From Planctomycetaceae bacterium (GTDB lineage Bacteria; Planctomycetota; Planctomycetia; Pirellulales; Thermoguttaceae), in assembly GCA_031283825.1 (NCBI GenBank), contig JAITAZ010000420.1, positions 1 to 15,051 on the forward strand: a stretch of DNA of 15,051 nt, given 5' to 3'. Within the stretch, counting starts at the first letter, position 1. Each line of letters begins with the position of its first letter. Below are positions 1-8,244 of this stretch, piece by piece. Both the position numbers and the translations under genes were made by a program. The notes beneath the pieces were generated by a model. That model worked only from the letters and a program-made list of their open reading frames with translations. It did not search any database and was not told the origin of the DNA.

Positions 1-156
1 CGGATTAACGTGAATAAAATTTTTGTAGTAAAAAAGAAATTTATCAATGTTGTCTGTAGGAATTTTATCAAGAGTCCAATCAGATTCGTCGGCGAGACAA
101 ACTGTTGAAAACAATGCAATGAAAAAAACAACGCGAAATAAAATCATAATTTTCAT
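1..156 (-). CDS. Secreted protein, N-terminal fragment (runs off the window)
   Basis: An open frame of 52 codons starts at ATG 156-154 and continues past the first base of the window. The N-terminus is a clear Sec signal peptide: a short basic start (MK...R8), a hydrophobic core over residues 9-19, and a likely signal peptidase I site after VCLA (residue 22), followed by the acidic, polar mature start DESDWTLDK. There is no lipobox cysteine at the cleavage point, although C20 lies just before it. The mature part seen (30 residues) is too short to name a family. No Shine-Dalgarno is visible upstream. A repeat sequence begins about 6 bases upstream of the start codon, so the promoter must lie in or beyond that repeat. 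The protein is probably periplasmic or exported. I am fairly sure it is a real gene; its function is unknown. Confidence 0.7.
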   Translation of the reverse strand, partial: MKIMILFRVVFFIALFSTVCLADESDWTLDKIPTDNIDKFLFYYKNFIHVNP

Positions 157-161
157 TATTA

Positions 162-220
162 TTTAAGGACAAGAGGGACATTTTTGTTTAAAATCAGTTT
201 GAAAAGACTCAAGGGTAATA
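162..220 (+). repeat. Degenerate dispersed repeat, copy 1 (partner at 615-674)
   Basis: The roughly 60 bases here match 615-674 over most of their length. Both read TTTA(G)GGGACAA..., then TTGTTTA.AATCAG, then GACTCAAGGG. Both contain GGGAC units like those of the larger G-rich repeat at 386-602. The copy sits directly upstream of the secreted-protein gene that reads leftward from 156. Confidence 0.55.
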
Positions 221-239
221 TCTTTATCTTTGGAGTTAT

Positions 240-291
240 TAACTCATGTTACGCACTTGCTGCCCCTGATCTGGTTGCCTACCTGATCTGG
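240..291 (+). repeat. TAACTCATGTTACGCAC-family dispersed repeat, solo copy
   Basis: The sequence TAACTCATGTTACGCAC is followed by TTGCTGCCCC and two GATCTGG/CCTACCTG units. The same head and the same AGATCAGGTAGGCGACC-like body recur at 2827, 3290 (inverted), 7019 and 14950 (inverted), with a head-only copy at 10138. All copies lie outside genes. The body here is a rearranged version, with GATCTGG and CTACCTG repeated. Confidence 0.7.
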
Positions 292-385
292 TGTCTAGGG
301 ATTATCTACTGTGCAGCTTCAAAAGCCGAATTGTGCTAACTAAAAAAAATAGTAACCGTTCATGGTATTTTTACAAACCATATTA

Positions 386-602
386 TTTTTTTGGGGGGAC
401 ATTGGGGACAAAGGGGACTTGGGGGACATTGGGGACACACTAATTTAAAAACCATGATTAATGACTCAACAGAAAACAACAGCCTTTTTAAAAGAGAAAA
501 TTTTTTCAGTATTATTTCTCCGAGCCATCAATCCCAGATCTCAAACAAGAACGTCCCCAATGTCCCCAGCGTCCCCAATGTCCCCTAAGTCCCCCCAAAA
601 AA
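386..602 (+). repeat. G-rich inverted-arm repeat, copy 1 (GGGGACNNN arrays)
   Basis: The left arm (393-437) is a tandem array of GGGGAC followed by about 3 variable bases, mostly ATT or AAA. The right arm (553-596) is the complementary array, GTCCCC separated by AAT, AGC, AAT and TAA. The outer ends are TTTTTTGGGGGGAC and GTCCCCCCAAAAAA, so the unit is bounded by inverted repeats. The 115-base middle (CTAATTTAAAAACCAT, GACTCAACAGAAAACAACAG, CGAGCCATCAATCCCAGAT) is shared with the copy at 8245-8465. Four or more G-runs in each arm, on opposite strands, give G-quadruplex potential. An open frame through it (391-588) is an artefact of the repeat. Confidence 0.8.
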
Positions 603-770
603 TTATTTATCTTTTTTAGGGGACAAAGGGGACGCTCTTGTTTAGAATCAGCAGTTATTGACTCAAGGGGATAACAGTAAAAAATTTTTAGCGTTAATTA
701 TTTTTTTAGTTTTGTCCCTTTGAGTCGTTAATATCAGATTTTAAGTTCCCAATTTTAACATGAACTTGTT
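603..770. other. Spacer between G-rich repeat and helicase 3' end
   Basis: Apart from the degenerate repeat at 615-674, this stretch holds AT-rich sequence with runs of T (about 690-715) and TTTGTCCCTTTGAGTCGTTAAT at about 710-731, which is a decayed inverted version of the GACTCAA...GGGGAC ends. I see no gene and no clear intrinsic terminator for the leftward helicase gene. Confidence 0.4.
615..674 (+). repeat. Degenerate dispersed repeat, copy 2 (partner at 162-220)
   Basis: TTTAGGGGACAAAGGGGAC, TTGTTTAGAATCAG and GACTCAAGGGG line up with the copy at 162-220. The two copies are in the same orientation and flank the larger G-rich repeat, so 162-674 may be a composite built from related sequences. 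Confidence 0.55.
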
Positions 771-2780
771 TTATCTTGCCGGAGTGTCGCCGTTGATTGC
801 TCGGCGGTAGTTTGGATTGTCAGCTTGACCCGTTATCTCATACAAAAATCTACTCGGAATCGTTGGTCGCATCTTGCCCCACTTCATTCTATTCAACGCA
901 AGAGTCAACGTTAGCCTTTTTTTCGCTCTCGTAATTCCTACATAACACAACCTCCGTTCCTCATCAACCGCTAAAACATCATCACTGTCAACACTCCTAT
1001 AATGCGGCAATATCCCCTCCTCCATTCCCACCATATAAACATCCGAAAACTCTAACCCCTTCGCCGCATGTAATGTCATCAAAATCACCGCCTGATTACG
1101 CCGCTTACTAACCTCCTGATTAGACCCAAAATCATTGCCCGATAACAACGCGTCATCCAAAAAACCCGATAACGTCGGCTGAGATGACTCCAAAATATAT
1201 TTCGACGCCGCACTCAATATTTCACCAACAGATTCCCACCGCTCATTACGCTCCTTCTCCTCCTGATACTGCCGCTCAATCTCACGTCCATAATCTACCG
1301 CTTGAATCATCCCCCGCAAATTCTCCACCGAAAAATCCCTCGACAAAATATTTCTCTGACACTCAATCAACTCCTGAAACGAATCCAACGCCTCAATCGT
1401 CTTCACCCCCAATTCCTCATTGCCCTCTCCGCCCGACTTCAACCTCGATATACTCTCCCAAATCGGAATTTTCAACTCAATCGAACGCTCCGTCAACCTC
1501 TGAACCGTCGCCGCACCAATCCCTCTCGGCGGAGTATTCAAAATCCTCAAAAGAGATACCTCGTCCCGAAATCGATTCATCAATTTCAAGTACGAAAGCA
1601 AATCCCGAACCTCCTTACGATCAAAAAACGATTGACCGCCAACCAAAACATACGGAATCCTCGCCGACCTGAACTCCATCTCAAATAAACGCGGTTGCTC
1701 ATTCGTCCTAAAAAGCACCGCAACCTCCTCCGCCTTCACCCCCGATTTCAATACCCGCAAAACATCGTCCGCAACAAATTTCGCCTCAACATCGCCATCC
1801 TTACACTGCCTTATCACCGGAGATAATCCCGAAACACAAGACCGCAAACTCTTACCATGCCGCTGAACATTAAACCTTATCAAATTATTCGCCCACCCCA
1901 CAATCTCGCGCGTTGACCTGTAATTTTCTTCCAACCTAACAATTTTTGCATCGCGCCAGTCCTTCTTAAAATTCAAGATATGAGTAACCTCCGCGCCGCG
2001 CCACCCATAAATCGCTTGATCATCATCCCCAACCACACACAAATTCCCATGAGATAACGCCAACTCGCGAACAATACGATACTGACTCAAATTCGTGTCC
2101 TGATACTCGTCAACTAAAATATGATCAAATCTTCCCGCCTCCGCTAATAAAACGTCGTGATTTTTACACAATAATTGCTCCGTCAAAAGAAGTAAATCAT
2201 CAAAATCGACCGCGCCAAGCGTCCGCAACGACTCCTGATACCGCGCATACGCGACCGCCGCTAAATACCCCTTCGGAGATTGCATCGCCGATTCCGATTT
2301 TATCGCTAAATCACAAGTTACTCCGCCACTCTTCCACGAACTTATCCTCGATAATAACTCCGCCGGACGTAACGCCGCATCCGATACCTTTATCTCACGC
2401 AACACCCGACGCGCAACCGATTCTTGATCGCCGCGATCATAAATCGCAAATTGATTCGGATAACCAAGACAATTAATATGACGACGCAAAATCCGAACAC
2501 AAAGAGAATGAAACGTCGTCGCCTCCGGCTTGCCGCCCTCCTTATTATTAAAACCGACATTGGTCTTTTTCAATAACTCCGAAATCCGCGATTGCAACTC
2601 CCGCGCCGCCTTGTTCGTAAACGTTACCGCCAAAATCCTCGACGGCATTACACCACTTTGAATCAATCTAGCTATCCGATAAGTTACAACCCGCGTCTTG
2701 CCCGTGCCAGCTCCCGCAAGCACAAGCATCGCACCACTTAAAGTTTCCACCGCCTCACTCTGCGCAGAATTAAGAGACAT
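771..2780 (-). CDS. ATP-dependent DNA helicase, UvrD/Rep/PcrA family (SF1A)
   Basis: This 669-residue protein has the complete set of superfamily 1A helicase motifs in order: Q motif LNSAQSEAV (3-11), Walker A LAGAGTGKT (21-29), motif Ia AVTFTNKAARE (51-61), Ib TTFHSLCVRI (88-97), Walker B/DEYQD ILVDEYQDTN (221-230), motif III VVGDDDQAIYGWRGAE (249-264), motif IV EENYRSTREI (284-293), motif V TLHAAKGLEF (569-578) and motif VI EERRLCYVGITRAKKR (607-622). Such enzymes translocate 3' to 5' on single-stranded DNA and act in repair or replication restart. The length fits Rep (about 670); the extra C-terminal tail seen in UvrD and PcrA (about 720 or more) is missing, so a Rep-like or short PcrA-like role cannot be told apart. 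The start ATG at 2780 has GGAGG 13 bases upstream (2794-2798, minus strand), unusually distant. No operon partner is adjacent. The sense strand is strongly G-rich over C. Confidence 0.96.
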   Translation of the reverse strand: MSLNSAQSEAVETLSGAMLVLAGAGTGKTRVVTYRIARLIQSGVMPSRILAVTFTNKAARELQSRISELLKKTNVGFNNKEGGKPEATTFHSLCVRILRRHINCLGYPNQFAIYDRGDQESVARRVLREIKVSDAALRPAELLSRISSWKSGGVTCDLAIKSESAMQSPKGYLAAVAYARYQESLRTLGAVDFDDLLLLTEQLLCKNHDVLLAEAGRFDHILVDEYQDTNLSQYRIVRELALSHGNLCVVGDDDQAIYGWRGAEVTHILNFKKDWRDAKIVRLEENYRSTREIVGWANNLIRFNVQRHGKSLRSCVSGLSPVIRQCKDGDVEAKFVADDVLRVLKSGVKAEEVAVLFRTNEQPRLFEMEFRSARIPYVLVGGQSFFDRKEVRDLLSYLKLMNRFRDEVSLLRILNTPPRGIGAATVQRLTERSIELKIPIWESISRLKSGGEGNEELGVKTIEALDSFQELIECQRNILSRDFSVENLRGMIQAVDYGREIERQYQEEKERNERWESVGEILSAASKYILESSQPTLSGFLDDALLSGNDFGSNQEVSKRRNQAVILMTLHAAKGLEFSDVYMVGMEEGILPHYRSVDSDDVLAVDEERRLCYVGITRAKKRLTLTLALNRMKWGKMRPTIPSRFLYEITGQADNPNYRRAINGDTPAR

Positions 2781-2924
2781 AAATTTTGCTCAACCTCCAA
2801 TCAAATAAAATGTTAATAATAAATAATAACTCATGTTACGCACTTGCTACCCCGAATCAGGTAGGCGACCTTTCGCCGAAAGGTCGCGTCGGCGTTAGCC
2901 GACAGTAAATCTGAATTGATTTTA

Positions 2925-2949
2925 GGGAATCTCTAAAATTAATTTTAAA
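2925..2949 (+). repeat. Solo end related to the GGGAAC MITE family
   Basis: GGGAATCTCTAAAATTAATTTTA starts immediately inside the left arm of the long-inverted-repeat element. It matches the left end of the 12720 MITE (GGGAACTTCTAAAAATTAATTTTA) and the 15-bp ends at 8144 and 8691. It may be the left end of an older insertion whose right end was lost, or was replaced by the element at 3037-3166. Confidence 0.5.
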
Positions 2950-2972
2950 CCACAAAATTAATTTTAAACCAC
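2935..2972 (+). repeat. Perfect tandem duplication, 2 x 19 bp
   Basis: AAAATTAATTTTAAACCAC occurs twice in succession (2935-2953 and 2954-2972) without a mismatch, which suggests recent slippage or duplication. Confidence 0.85.
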
Positions 2973-2998
2973 AGAGGACACAGAGAACACAGAGAAAA
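2969..2998 (+). repeat. CACAGAG short tandem repeat
   Basis: Three 9-base units of the form ACACAGAGR read CCACAGAGG, ACACAGAGA, ACACAGAGA. Repeats of this type are scattered in the intergenic DNA of many bacteria. I know of no established function. Confidence 0.6.
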
Positions 2999-3036
2999 TT
3001 TTAATTAGAATCAAAACATAATTTAAATTTATTAAA

Positions 3037-3166
3037 GGGAACATCTAAAAACTAATATTATTAGGAACGCGGGCGTCCCGCCTGCATGACAAACGCCTAA
3101 ATATGCGGTCGAGACGACCGCGTTCCTAATAAAAATAAATTTTACATGAGGTTTTTAGAAGTTCCC
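3037..3166 (+). mobile_element. 130-bp MITE-like element, copy A
   Basis: It is bounded by GGGAACATCTAAAAA and TTTTTAGAAGTTCCC (one mismatch between the ends). Inside are AGGAACGCGGGCGTCCCGCC and GGTCGAGACGACCGCGTTCCT, which together form a second, inner inverted repeat (AGGAACGCGG / CCGCGTTCCT) with small self-pairing segments (GGGCGTCCC, GGTCGAGACGACC). It matches 12720-12849 over the full 130 bases with about eight differences and no gaps. It has no coding capacity. No convincing target duplication is visible at this copy. It lies inside the larger element at 2827-3290. Confidence 0.85.
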
Positions 3167-3290
3167 AATAATTAAAATCAATTCAGATTTATCGTCGGCT
3201 AACGCCGACGCGACCTTTCGGCGAAAGGTCGCCTACCTGAGTCGGCGGTCGCCTACCTGATCTGGGATAGCAAGTGCGTAACATGAGTTA

Positions 3291-3755
3291 AATAATTGTG
3301 TTCGTTTTAAATTCCCTTTTATCCTATCCGTATTCAACAAAAAAATCCGTTTAATCCGCCGTGTATATCCGTGTTTAAAATTCCCATGATTCCTAATTTT
3401 AAAAAAACTGTGAACGGTTACACCATTTTTAATCGGGAAAAAATTTGATTTTCAACTTGCAATCAGGCGAGTGTTGCGAAAATTTAACGTGTGAAAAGTT
3501 TAATTTTTTGTCTTTATTTCTTCGTTAAAAGCGTTATATACAATTTTCGAGCCGACTCGTAATTAAAAATTCATCGATAAAAAAACGTATTCATCAAGCC
3601 GGTTTTTCGACGGGCGAGAAGCGGAATTGACAGAAAATTCAAACGAGTAAAAGTAATTTAAAATTAAAAATCAAACGTTAATTTTCAGTTGGCGAATCGG
3701 CGTAGATTGATTTAATTAACGGCAAAACGGTTTTAATGTTTTCATTCCGGCAGGG
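3291..3755. other. Gene-free leader region of the helical-repeat gene
   Basis: This stretch contains scattered ATCCG units (TCCTATCCGTATT, AATCCGTTTAATCCGCC, GTATATCCGTGTTT at about 3321-3376) and one solo GTGAACGGTTAC motif (3410-3421). The last 330 bases are AT-rich and match nothing else in the window. The promoter for the rightward gene at 3756 must be here or upstream, but no -10/-35 pair stands out. Confidence 0.4.
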
Positions 3756-6700
3756 ATGATACGTTGTTATAAAACGATGCAACAATCTAATAATATCTTG
3801 GACAAGTGGGCGAAACGAGCGCTTTTTTTGAGGCGGCTTCGGTTGGCGGTATTGTTTGGATTTGTGATAATTGGAGTCGGCGTATTCTTTTATAGCTTCT
3901 GGCTTTCCATGCGACCGGATGTTTTTGAATTTCCGTCTTATAACGATCTTGATTCTTCCTCTGAAACGTATTGGTCGGATCGTATTGAGCGGGACGTTTC
4001 GTATGTAAACGTGATGAATATTTCGGAACAGCGGAAGTCGGCGCGGTTGCGGGTTCTTGTTAGACGTCAATTGGATATCGCGTCGGAGTTGGAGTCGTAT
4101 TATGATCGCAACTATGCAATTTTGGGAATTGCACGGACACTGACAAAATACGATCTCGACATGAATCTTGACAAAACGTTGCGGCTGTTAAATGAAACTT
4201 ACGAGTCGTATTCGATTCGTGCGAGAATATACATTTCGATTGCGTTGATGCATGTTCGTCAGAAAAATTTTAACGGCGCGATGAGCGCATATTATGAGTA
4301 CAAGCAACTTGTGAATCATGCAGATTTGAAATTAGATTCGCTTGAGAATGAGGAATCGTTTATGGGCGCGGTAACGGTTTTGTATCTTGCTCAAAATATT
4401 GAGGAGTTATCGGATTTATTTCGCGTTCAGATTGAGTTTTCGCGTCGGATAAATACGAGTCGTCGGATGCGGGCGTATCGGATAATTGCGGTAGAGCAAG
4501 CGCGGGCGGGTAGTTTCTTGCAAAATTCGTTTAATGCGTTGCGGATGATTGACGACCCGATTGAGACGTCTCGTGCTGTTCAGCTTATTATTTCGTATGT
4601 TGCTCGTCCGCCGAAAACAGAGCCGGTCGAGCCGACATTTCCTACGCCGCGAAGCGATGGTCCTTGGGAAGCGATAAGAAATACGTTTATTGTTCGCAAT
4701 ACAATTGACAGTATTTTGCGGATTATTATGAAGGAAACGCCGTCGATTGAGCAGCAGCAAACTATATTGAAACGAATTGCCGGTTCGATTTTGATGTGCG
4801 ATCCTGACGTGTATAAAATTTTTCGGGCGTCGATTAAGGAGATGCAAGGTCTGGACGAATCAGTTAGGATTGCGGTGTTGAAACTTCTTGACAATCCGGC
4901 GTCGGATAAGATTCGTATGGAGTTAAAGATGCCGCCGCGTCCGAAGAAACGGATAAAAAACAACGGCGAGGGAATACATGAAATCGATCCCGCAAAACAC
5001 GATTGGATCGAGGACAAAGACGCGCTTGATATTCAAATGACAACTATCGACGCCGACACGCTTCAGAGTATTGACATCAGACAGTATTCGCGAATTTTTT
5101 CGATTTCAGCGGCGTCGTATCTTTCAACAAATCAAGCGGAAGACGCAGTTAAAACTTTGCGAAAGGCTTATGAAATCACGAAGAAGCAACCGGATCAGGC
5201 GGAGCAAACGCGGGCGTTGATTACAATTGCCGAGTTGCAATTCGACGCGGGAGCGATTGACGACGCCGTAAAAATTTTGAATATTTTGAATGAAAAAATT
5301 GTCAATATTATCAAGCGGAAAGGCAATCAAGCGGAGAGGTCGGCGGAGTTATCGACGGAATTATCGGCTGAAGGATTTACGGACGATCAGATTTTAAAAT
5401 TGGTTGAGTTGCAAGTAGTAGGACGATTTTTTGACGACGCGATTAAGACGGTGCGAAGTATTCAAGCTGATTCGTTGCGGGATTCTGGTTTGTTGTTGAT
5501 AGCGCGTGAGTTGTTGAGAACGAATCAGCTTGAAGGCGTTTTGGAGATTATTGATCAAATTTCGTATGAGCCGATTCGTAGCGAGTATCGTTATCGATTT
5601 GAGGTTTCGCAGATTGAATTGAAAGCGCCGATACAGTCGGCGGTTTCGATTACGTTACCGGAGCGGAGTTTATTGGAGCTTGGGATAGATGATCCGATGT
5701 TGTTGACGGGCGATGAGAATATTTCGCGCGGCGTTAGGCAGTTGATAAGGTTTGGATTTTTTGAGTCGGCGGCGATAGCGTCGAAGCGTGTTGTTGATAT
5801 TCGTTTGCGTTCTCGATTGCTTGTTCAGGTTGGTCGCGAGTATGTTTTGATTTATAGTTCGTATAGTCGGCGCGGCGGGCGAAATGAGATTGTCGGCGAG
5901 TGGGCGTTTAAAAATGCGTTAATTATTTCGGAGATAATTCCTGACATTGAAGAGCGGGTGATTTTCAATTTATCGATTATAAATGCGGCGATATTGAATA
6001 AGCGTCATGACAAGGATTCGGCGGAAATTTTGAAGCGTCTTTTTGATGTAACGTTTCAGGATATTGAGCGGATTGAGCGGATTGAAAATCCTCAATCGGA
6101 CGATGTAAAAACGTTGGAGGTTGTGGAAGCTAACGATAAAGAAAACGCTGGAGAAACGGGCGTTGAGGGTAAAGTTAATGACGATAGAGTTATTGAGTCG
6201 AGTAATACGTCGAGAAAGTTTCGGGGCGAGATTTTTTCGATGTTTTTAATGTCGAGGGTAAATTTTGAGATGTTGCGTTTGGAAGTAGAAAATAAGGACG
6301 GTCATAAAAATAGTAAAGAGAATAATCGTAACGATAATGTTAGCGGGGCGTGGAGTGTTGAGTTATTGAATTTATTTGATCGAGTGATGCGGGAGTTGCG
6401 AGGAGAGCGATTGACGTTATCGAAAGGTCGAGGGTTAGTGAATGTTTCGTTGTTATATTTGAGGCTAGGCAAGACGGATGAGTCTTTGGAGGCGGCGAGG
6501 TTAGCGGAGTCGGTATCGAGTGGATTATTTGACAAGGACGGGGTGATTTTTATTTTGACGGAATTGTTTCCAGTTTATGTTTTGCTTAAAGAGGTTGAAT
6601 TGTATGAGCGGATTCGGGATCGAGCGATTGGGTTGGGGGTATCATTTATTCCGATGGGCGTGGATGTGCGTCTTGTAAATGTATTGTGGAGGATGCGGGA

Positions 6701-7007
6701 CATTGAGCTTGATCGAGTGATGCGTAAGTTGGTTGAGTTGGGCAAATTTGACGATGTAGTTTTATCGGTTGACAACATACACGAGCCGATAATTTATGAC
6801 AGAGTATTACGTATTATTATATATATTTGCGTTGATCGCGGCGAGTTTGAGTCTGCGGAGATATTATCTAAGAAGCTTCGTCTTCCAGAGTATCGTTTTT
6901 CGGCGTTGCGTGATGTACGTTTAATAAAAAACCTAACGATTTCTCGCGCTACAGAAAACAAAACGAAGGTTAAAAATGACGTCAAAAATGAGATTGTCGG
7001 AAAGTAA
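3756..7007 (+). CDS. Large membrane-anchored helical-repeat (TPR-like) protein
   Basis: This is a 1083-residue protein with a short basic N-terminus (KRALFLRRLR, 20-29), one hydrophobic span at about 30-50, and then almost 1,030 residues of predicted helix. Many helix pairs are TPR-like or SEL1-like, for example AEDAVKTLRKAYEITKK (461-477), ARALITIAELQFDAGAIDDAVKIL-type pairs (487-508) and GRFFDDAIKTVRSI (556-569). A proline-rich linker (285-305) and a charged, disordered stretch (about residues 785-815) interrupt it. The positive-inside rule puts the large domain in the periplasm or an equivalent compartment, where it could scaffold other proteins. No catalytic motif is seen. ATG 3756 has GGG directly touching it and ATG 3777 is an equally possible start; neither has a spaced Shine-Dalgarno. 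The central and 3' parts have a sense strand very rich in G and T. It converges on a TPR lipoprotein gene. Function unknown. Confidence 0.88.
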   Translation: MIRCYKTMQQSNNILDKWAKRALFLRRLRLAVLFGFVIIGVGVFFYSFWLSMRPDVFEFPSYNDLDSSSETYWSDRIERDVSYVNVMNISEQRKSARLRVLVRRQLDIASELESYYDRNYAILGIARTLTKYDLDMNLDKTLRLLNETYESYSIRARIYISIALMHVRQKNFNGAMSAYYEYKQLVNHADLKLDSLENEESFMGAVTVLYLAQNIEELSDLFRVQIEFSRRINTSRRMRAYRIIAVEQARAGSFLQNSFNALRMIDDPIETSRAVQLIISYVARPPKTEPVEPTFPTPRSDGPWEAIRNTFIVRNTIDSILRIIMKETPSIEQQQTILKRIAGSILMCDPDVYKIFRASIKEMQGLDESVRIAVLKLLDNPASDKIRMELKMPPRPKKRIKNNGEGIHEIDPAKHDWIEDKDALDIQMTTIDADTLQSIDIRQYSRIFSISAASYLSTNQAEDAVKTLRKAYEITKKQPDQAEQTRALITIAELQFDAGAIDDAVKILNILNEKIVNIIKRKGNQAERSAELSTELSAEGFTDDQILKLVELQVVGRFFDDAIKTVRSIQADSLRDSGLLLIARELLRTNQLEGVLEIIDQISYEPIRSEYRYRFEVSQIELKAPIQSAVSITLPERSLLELGIDDPMLLTGDENISRGVRQLIRFGFFESAAIASKRVVDIRLRSRLLVQVGREYVLIYSSYSRRGGRNEIVGEWAFKNALIISEIIPDIEERVIFNLSIINAAILNKRHDKDSAEILKRLFDVTFQDIERIERIENPQSDDVKTLEVVEANDKENAGETGVEGKVNDDRVIESSNTSRKFRGEIFSMFLMSRVNFEMLRLEVENKDGHKNSKENNRNDNVSGAWSVELLNLFDRVMRELRGERLTLSKGRGLVNVSLLYLRLGKTDESLEAARLAESVSSGLFDKDGVIFILTELFPVYVLLKEVELYERIRDRAIGLGVSFIPMGVDVRLVNVLWRMRDIELDRVMRKLVELGKFDDVVLSVDNIHEPIIYDRVLRIIIYICVDRGEFESAEILSKKLRLPEYRFSALRDVRLIKNLTISRATENKTKVKNDVKNEIVGK

Positions 7008-7018
7008 CAAAATATAAT

Positions 7019-7097
7019 TAACTCATGTTACGCAGTATTTCTTCGTCAGTAGGCGGTAATAGATCAGGTAGGCGACCTGATCAATAACCGCTTACTG
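7019..7097 (+). repeat. TAACTCATGTTACGC-family repeat between convergent genes
   Basis: TAACTCATGTTACGCA begins 11 bases after the stop of the helical-repeat gene. The family body AGATCAGGTAGGCGACC follows at 7061-7077, embedded in a hairpin. Confidence 0.65.
7047..7097. terminator. Large hairpin between convergent genes, possible two-way terminator
   Basis: The inner stem GATCAGGT (7062-7069) pairs perfectly with ACCTGATC (7075-7082) around loop AGGCG. An outer stem pairs CAGTAGGCGGTAATA (7047-7061) with AATAACCGCTTACTG (7083-7097) with about three mismatches. It lies between the stop codons of two convergent genes, which is where a shared terminator is expected. No strong T-run follows on either strand, so transcript-end protection is equally likely. 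Confidence 0.45.
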
Positions 7098-7134
7098 ATA
7101 TCAATGAACGCTTACGGAATAGTTGTTTAGATTT

Positions 7135-8001
7135 TTATCGATATAAAGTTGCATCGACAGTGGGGAAATTATTTTGGTCGTAGCCGATACTTCCGAGTCC
7201 GTTTGAGTCTGGGAGTATTGAACTCGAAATATTTGGATTTGTTGTTTCTTTTCCTGTTCCGGATTCTGAACTGGTTGTGTTGTTATTGTTGATTGTTCCT
7301 GTTGTCGTTGTTCCCATCGTTAGTAATTTATTTTTCAAGTCGGCTTGATTTGGATTTAAAAATAAAGATTGTTGATATGCAGTAATTGCGTTTTCGCGGT
7401 CTCCGTTGTTTTCGCGGATGTAACCGATGGCTCTCCATGCTCTATAATTATTGGGGTCGTTTGAGACAACGTTTTGTAATATTTCCATAGCTTTTTGTTT
7501 GCTTTTGTCGCTATTATCTTTATCTCCCTGAGCAGACATTATTTGCGCCCATTCTTGATATAATCTTGCTAATTCGATTTTTGGGTCTTGTAAATTTGGG
7601 CTGACATTGCACCAGTTTATAATATGATCAAATGCCATCTTTGGTTGTTGAATTTCAATATACATCGCCGCAAGACCTCGATTAGCTTTCAAATGATTCA
7701 AATCAATTGACAAACAATTTCTGTAATATTTATTTGCTTCGTCGTATTGCTGCTGAGCTTTTGCAATCTCGTTTTGACTAATAGAAACTTTTGCCGATTG
7801 ATGATAAGTTTCGGCAAGATTAAAGTAAATATCAGGATTATTCGGATCGCGTTTGAGTGCCTCCAGAAACGCGCGTTGAGCTAAATCATAACGAGCCTGA
7901 TTAAAATATCGCACTCCTTCAACGCTCATATTCGTAGCCGTACAACCCAAAAATAACGGGAGTAAAACAAAAATCAAAAAAATAATAAATAAACGAATCA
8001 T
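7135..8001 (-). CDS. TPR-repeat lipoprotein
   Basis: I take ATG 8001 as the start. The longer frame begins with a TTG at 8028 and adds nine residues before the signal. From this ATG the protein has 288 residues with a classic lipoprotein signal: MIR, hydrophobic residues 4-18, and FLGC with lipidated C20. Mature residues about 29-225 contain at least four TPR-like helix pairs, such as YDLAQRAFLEALKRDPNNPD, YDEANKYYRNCLSIDLNHLK and RENAITAYQQSLFLNPNQAD. They end in a T/N/S-rich tail (about 233-260, TTTTGTINNNNTTSS) that is probably disordered. The protein is membrane-anchored by lipid and likely forms a protein-binding scaffold at the envelope. It shares the TPR theme with its convergent neighbour at 3756-7007, so both may serve one envelope complex; this is inference only. 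No Shine-Dalgarno is visible. Confidence 0.9.
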   Translation of the reverse strand: MIRLFIIFLIFVLLPLFLGCTATNMSVEGVRYFNQARYDLAQRAFLEALKRDPNNPDIYFNLAETYHQSAKVSISQNEIAKAQQQYDEANKYYRNCLSIDLNHLKANRGLAAMYIEIQQPKMAFDHIINWCNVSPNLQDPKIELARLYQEWAQIMSAQGDKDNSDKSKQKAMEILQNVVSNDPNNYRAWRAIGYIRENNGDRENAITAYQQSLFLNPNQADLKNKLLTMGTTTTGTINNNNTTSSESGTGKETTNPNISSSILPDSNGLGSIGYDQNNFPTVDATLYR

Positions 8002-8143
8002 CGTAAGATAAGAAAAAGTTAAATACAAAAATCGGAATTCGCATGAAAATTCTTTAAACGCAAAAAAATCAATTTGAGGAAGTGTAATAATTTTTACGAT
8101 TCGTTACAAGAGCAAATTTTATAAATATCCAGTTGAGAATTTT
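8002..8143. other. Upstream region of the TPR lipoprotein gene
   Basis: This is AT-rich sequence between the lipoprotein start and the inverted-end element. It must contain the leftward promoter unless transcription starts inside the element. No distinctive motif is seen. Confidence 0.3.
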
Positions 8144-8244
8144 GGGAATCTCTAAAAATAATCGTAACCGTTCACGGTTTTCAAATTCGGAATATGGGGA
8201 AAAATAATTTGTAACCATTCACGTTTTTTTAAAAAACCATATTA

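Larger units (their letters stand above)
2827..3290. mobile_element. 464-bp element with about 100-bp terminal inverted repeats
   Basis: The left arm (2827-2924) and right arm (3173-3290, inverted) match nearly base for base. From the outside in they read TAACTCATGTTACGCAC, TTGCTA.CCC, ATCAGGTAGGCGACC, TTTCGCCGAAAGGTCGCG, TCGGCGTTAGCCGAC and TAAATCTGAATTGATTTTA. The right arm is 20 bases longer because one TCAGGTAGGCGACCGCCGAC unit is duplicated. AATAA lies directly outside both ends and may be a target duplication, but the area is AT-rich. Each arm also folds on itself (TTTCGCCGAAA, TCGGCGTTAGCCGA). The interior carries no gene; it holds a tandem 19-bp duplication, CACAGAG repeats and a 130-bp MITE-like element. 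It is probably non-autonomous. Confidence 0.75.

Noticed and set aside
391..588. Open frame of 65 codons rich in Gly-His-Trp and Asn-Val-Pro
   Set aside because: It is a translation of the GGGGACNNN arrays; the same repeat occurs at 8245-8465 without a matching frame being preserved.
1184..1688. Two overlapping plus-strand frames, Pro/Ser/Thr-rich
   Set aside because: They are antisense shadows of the helicase gene, produced by its C-rich plus strand.
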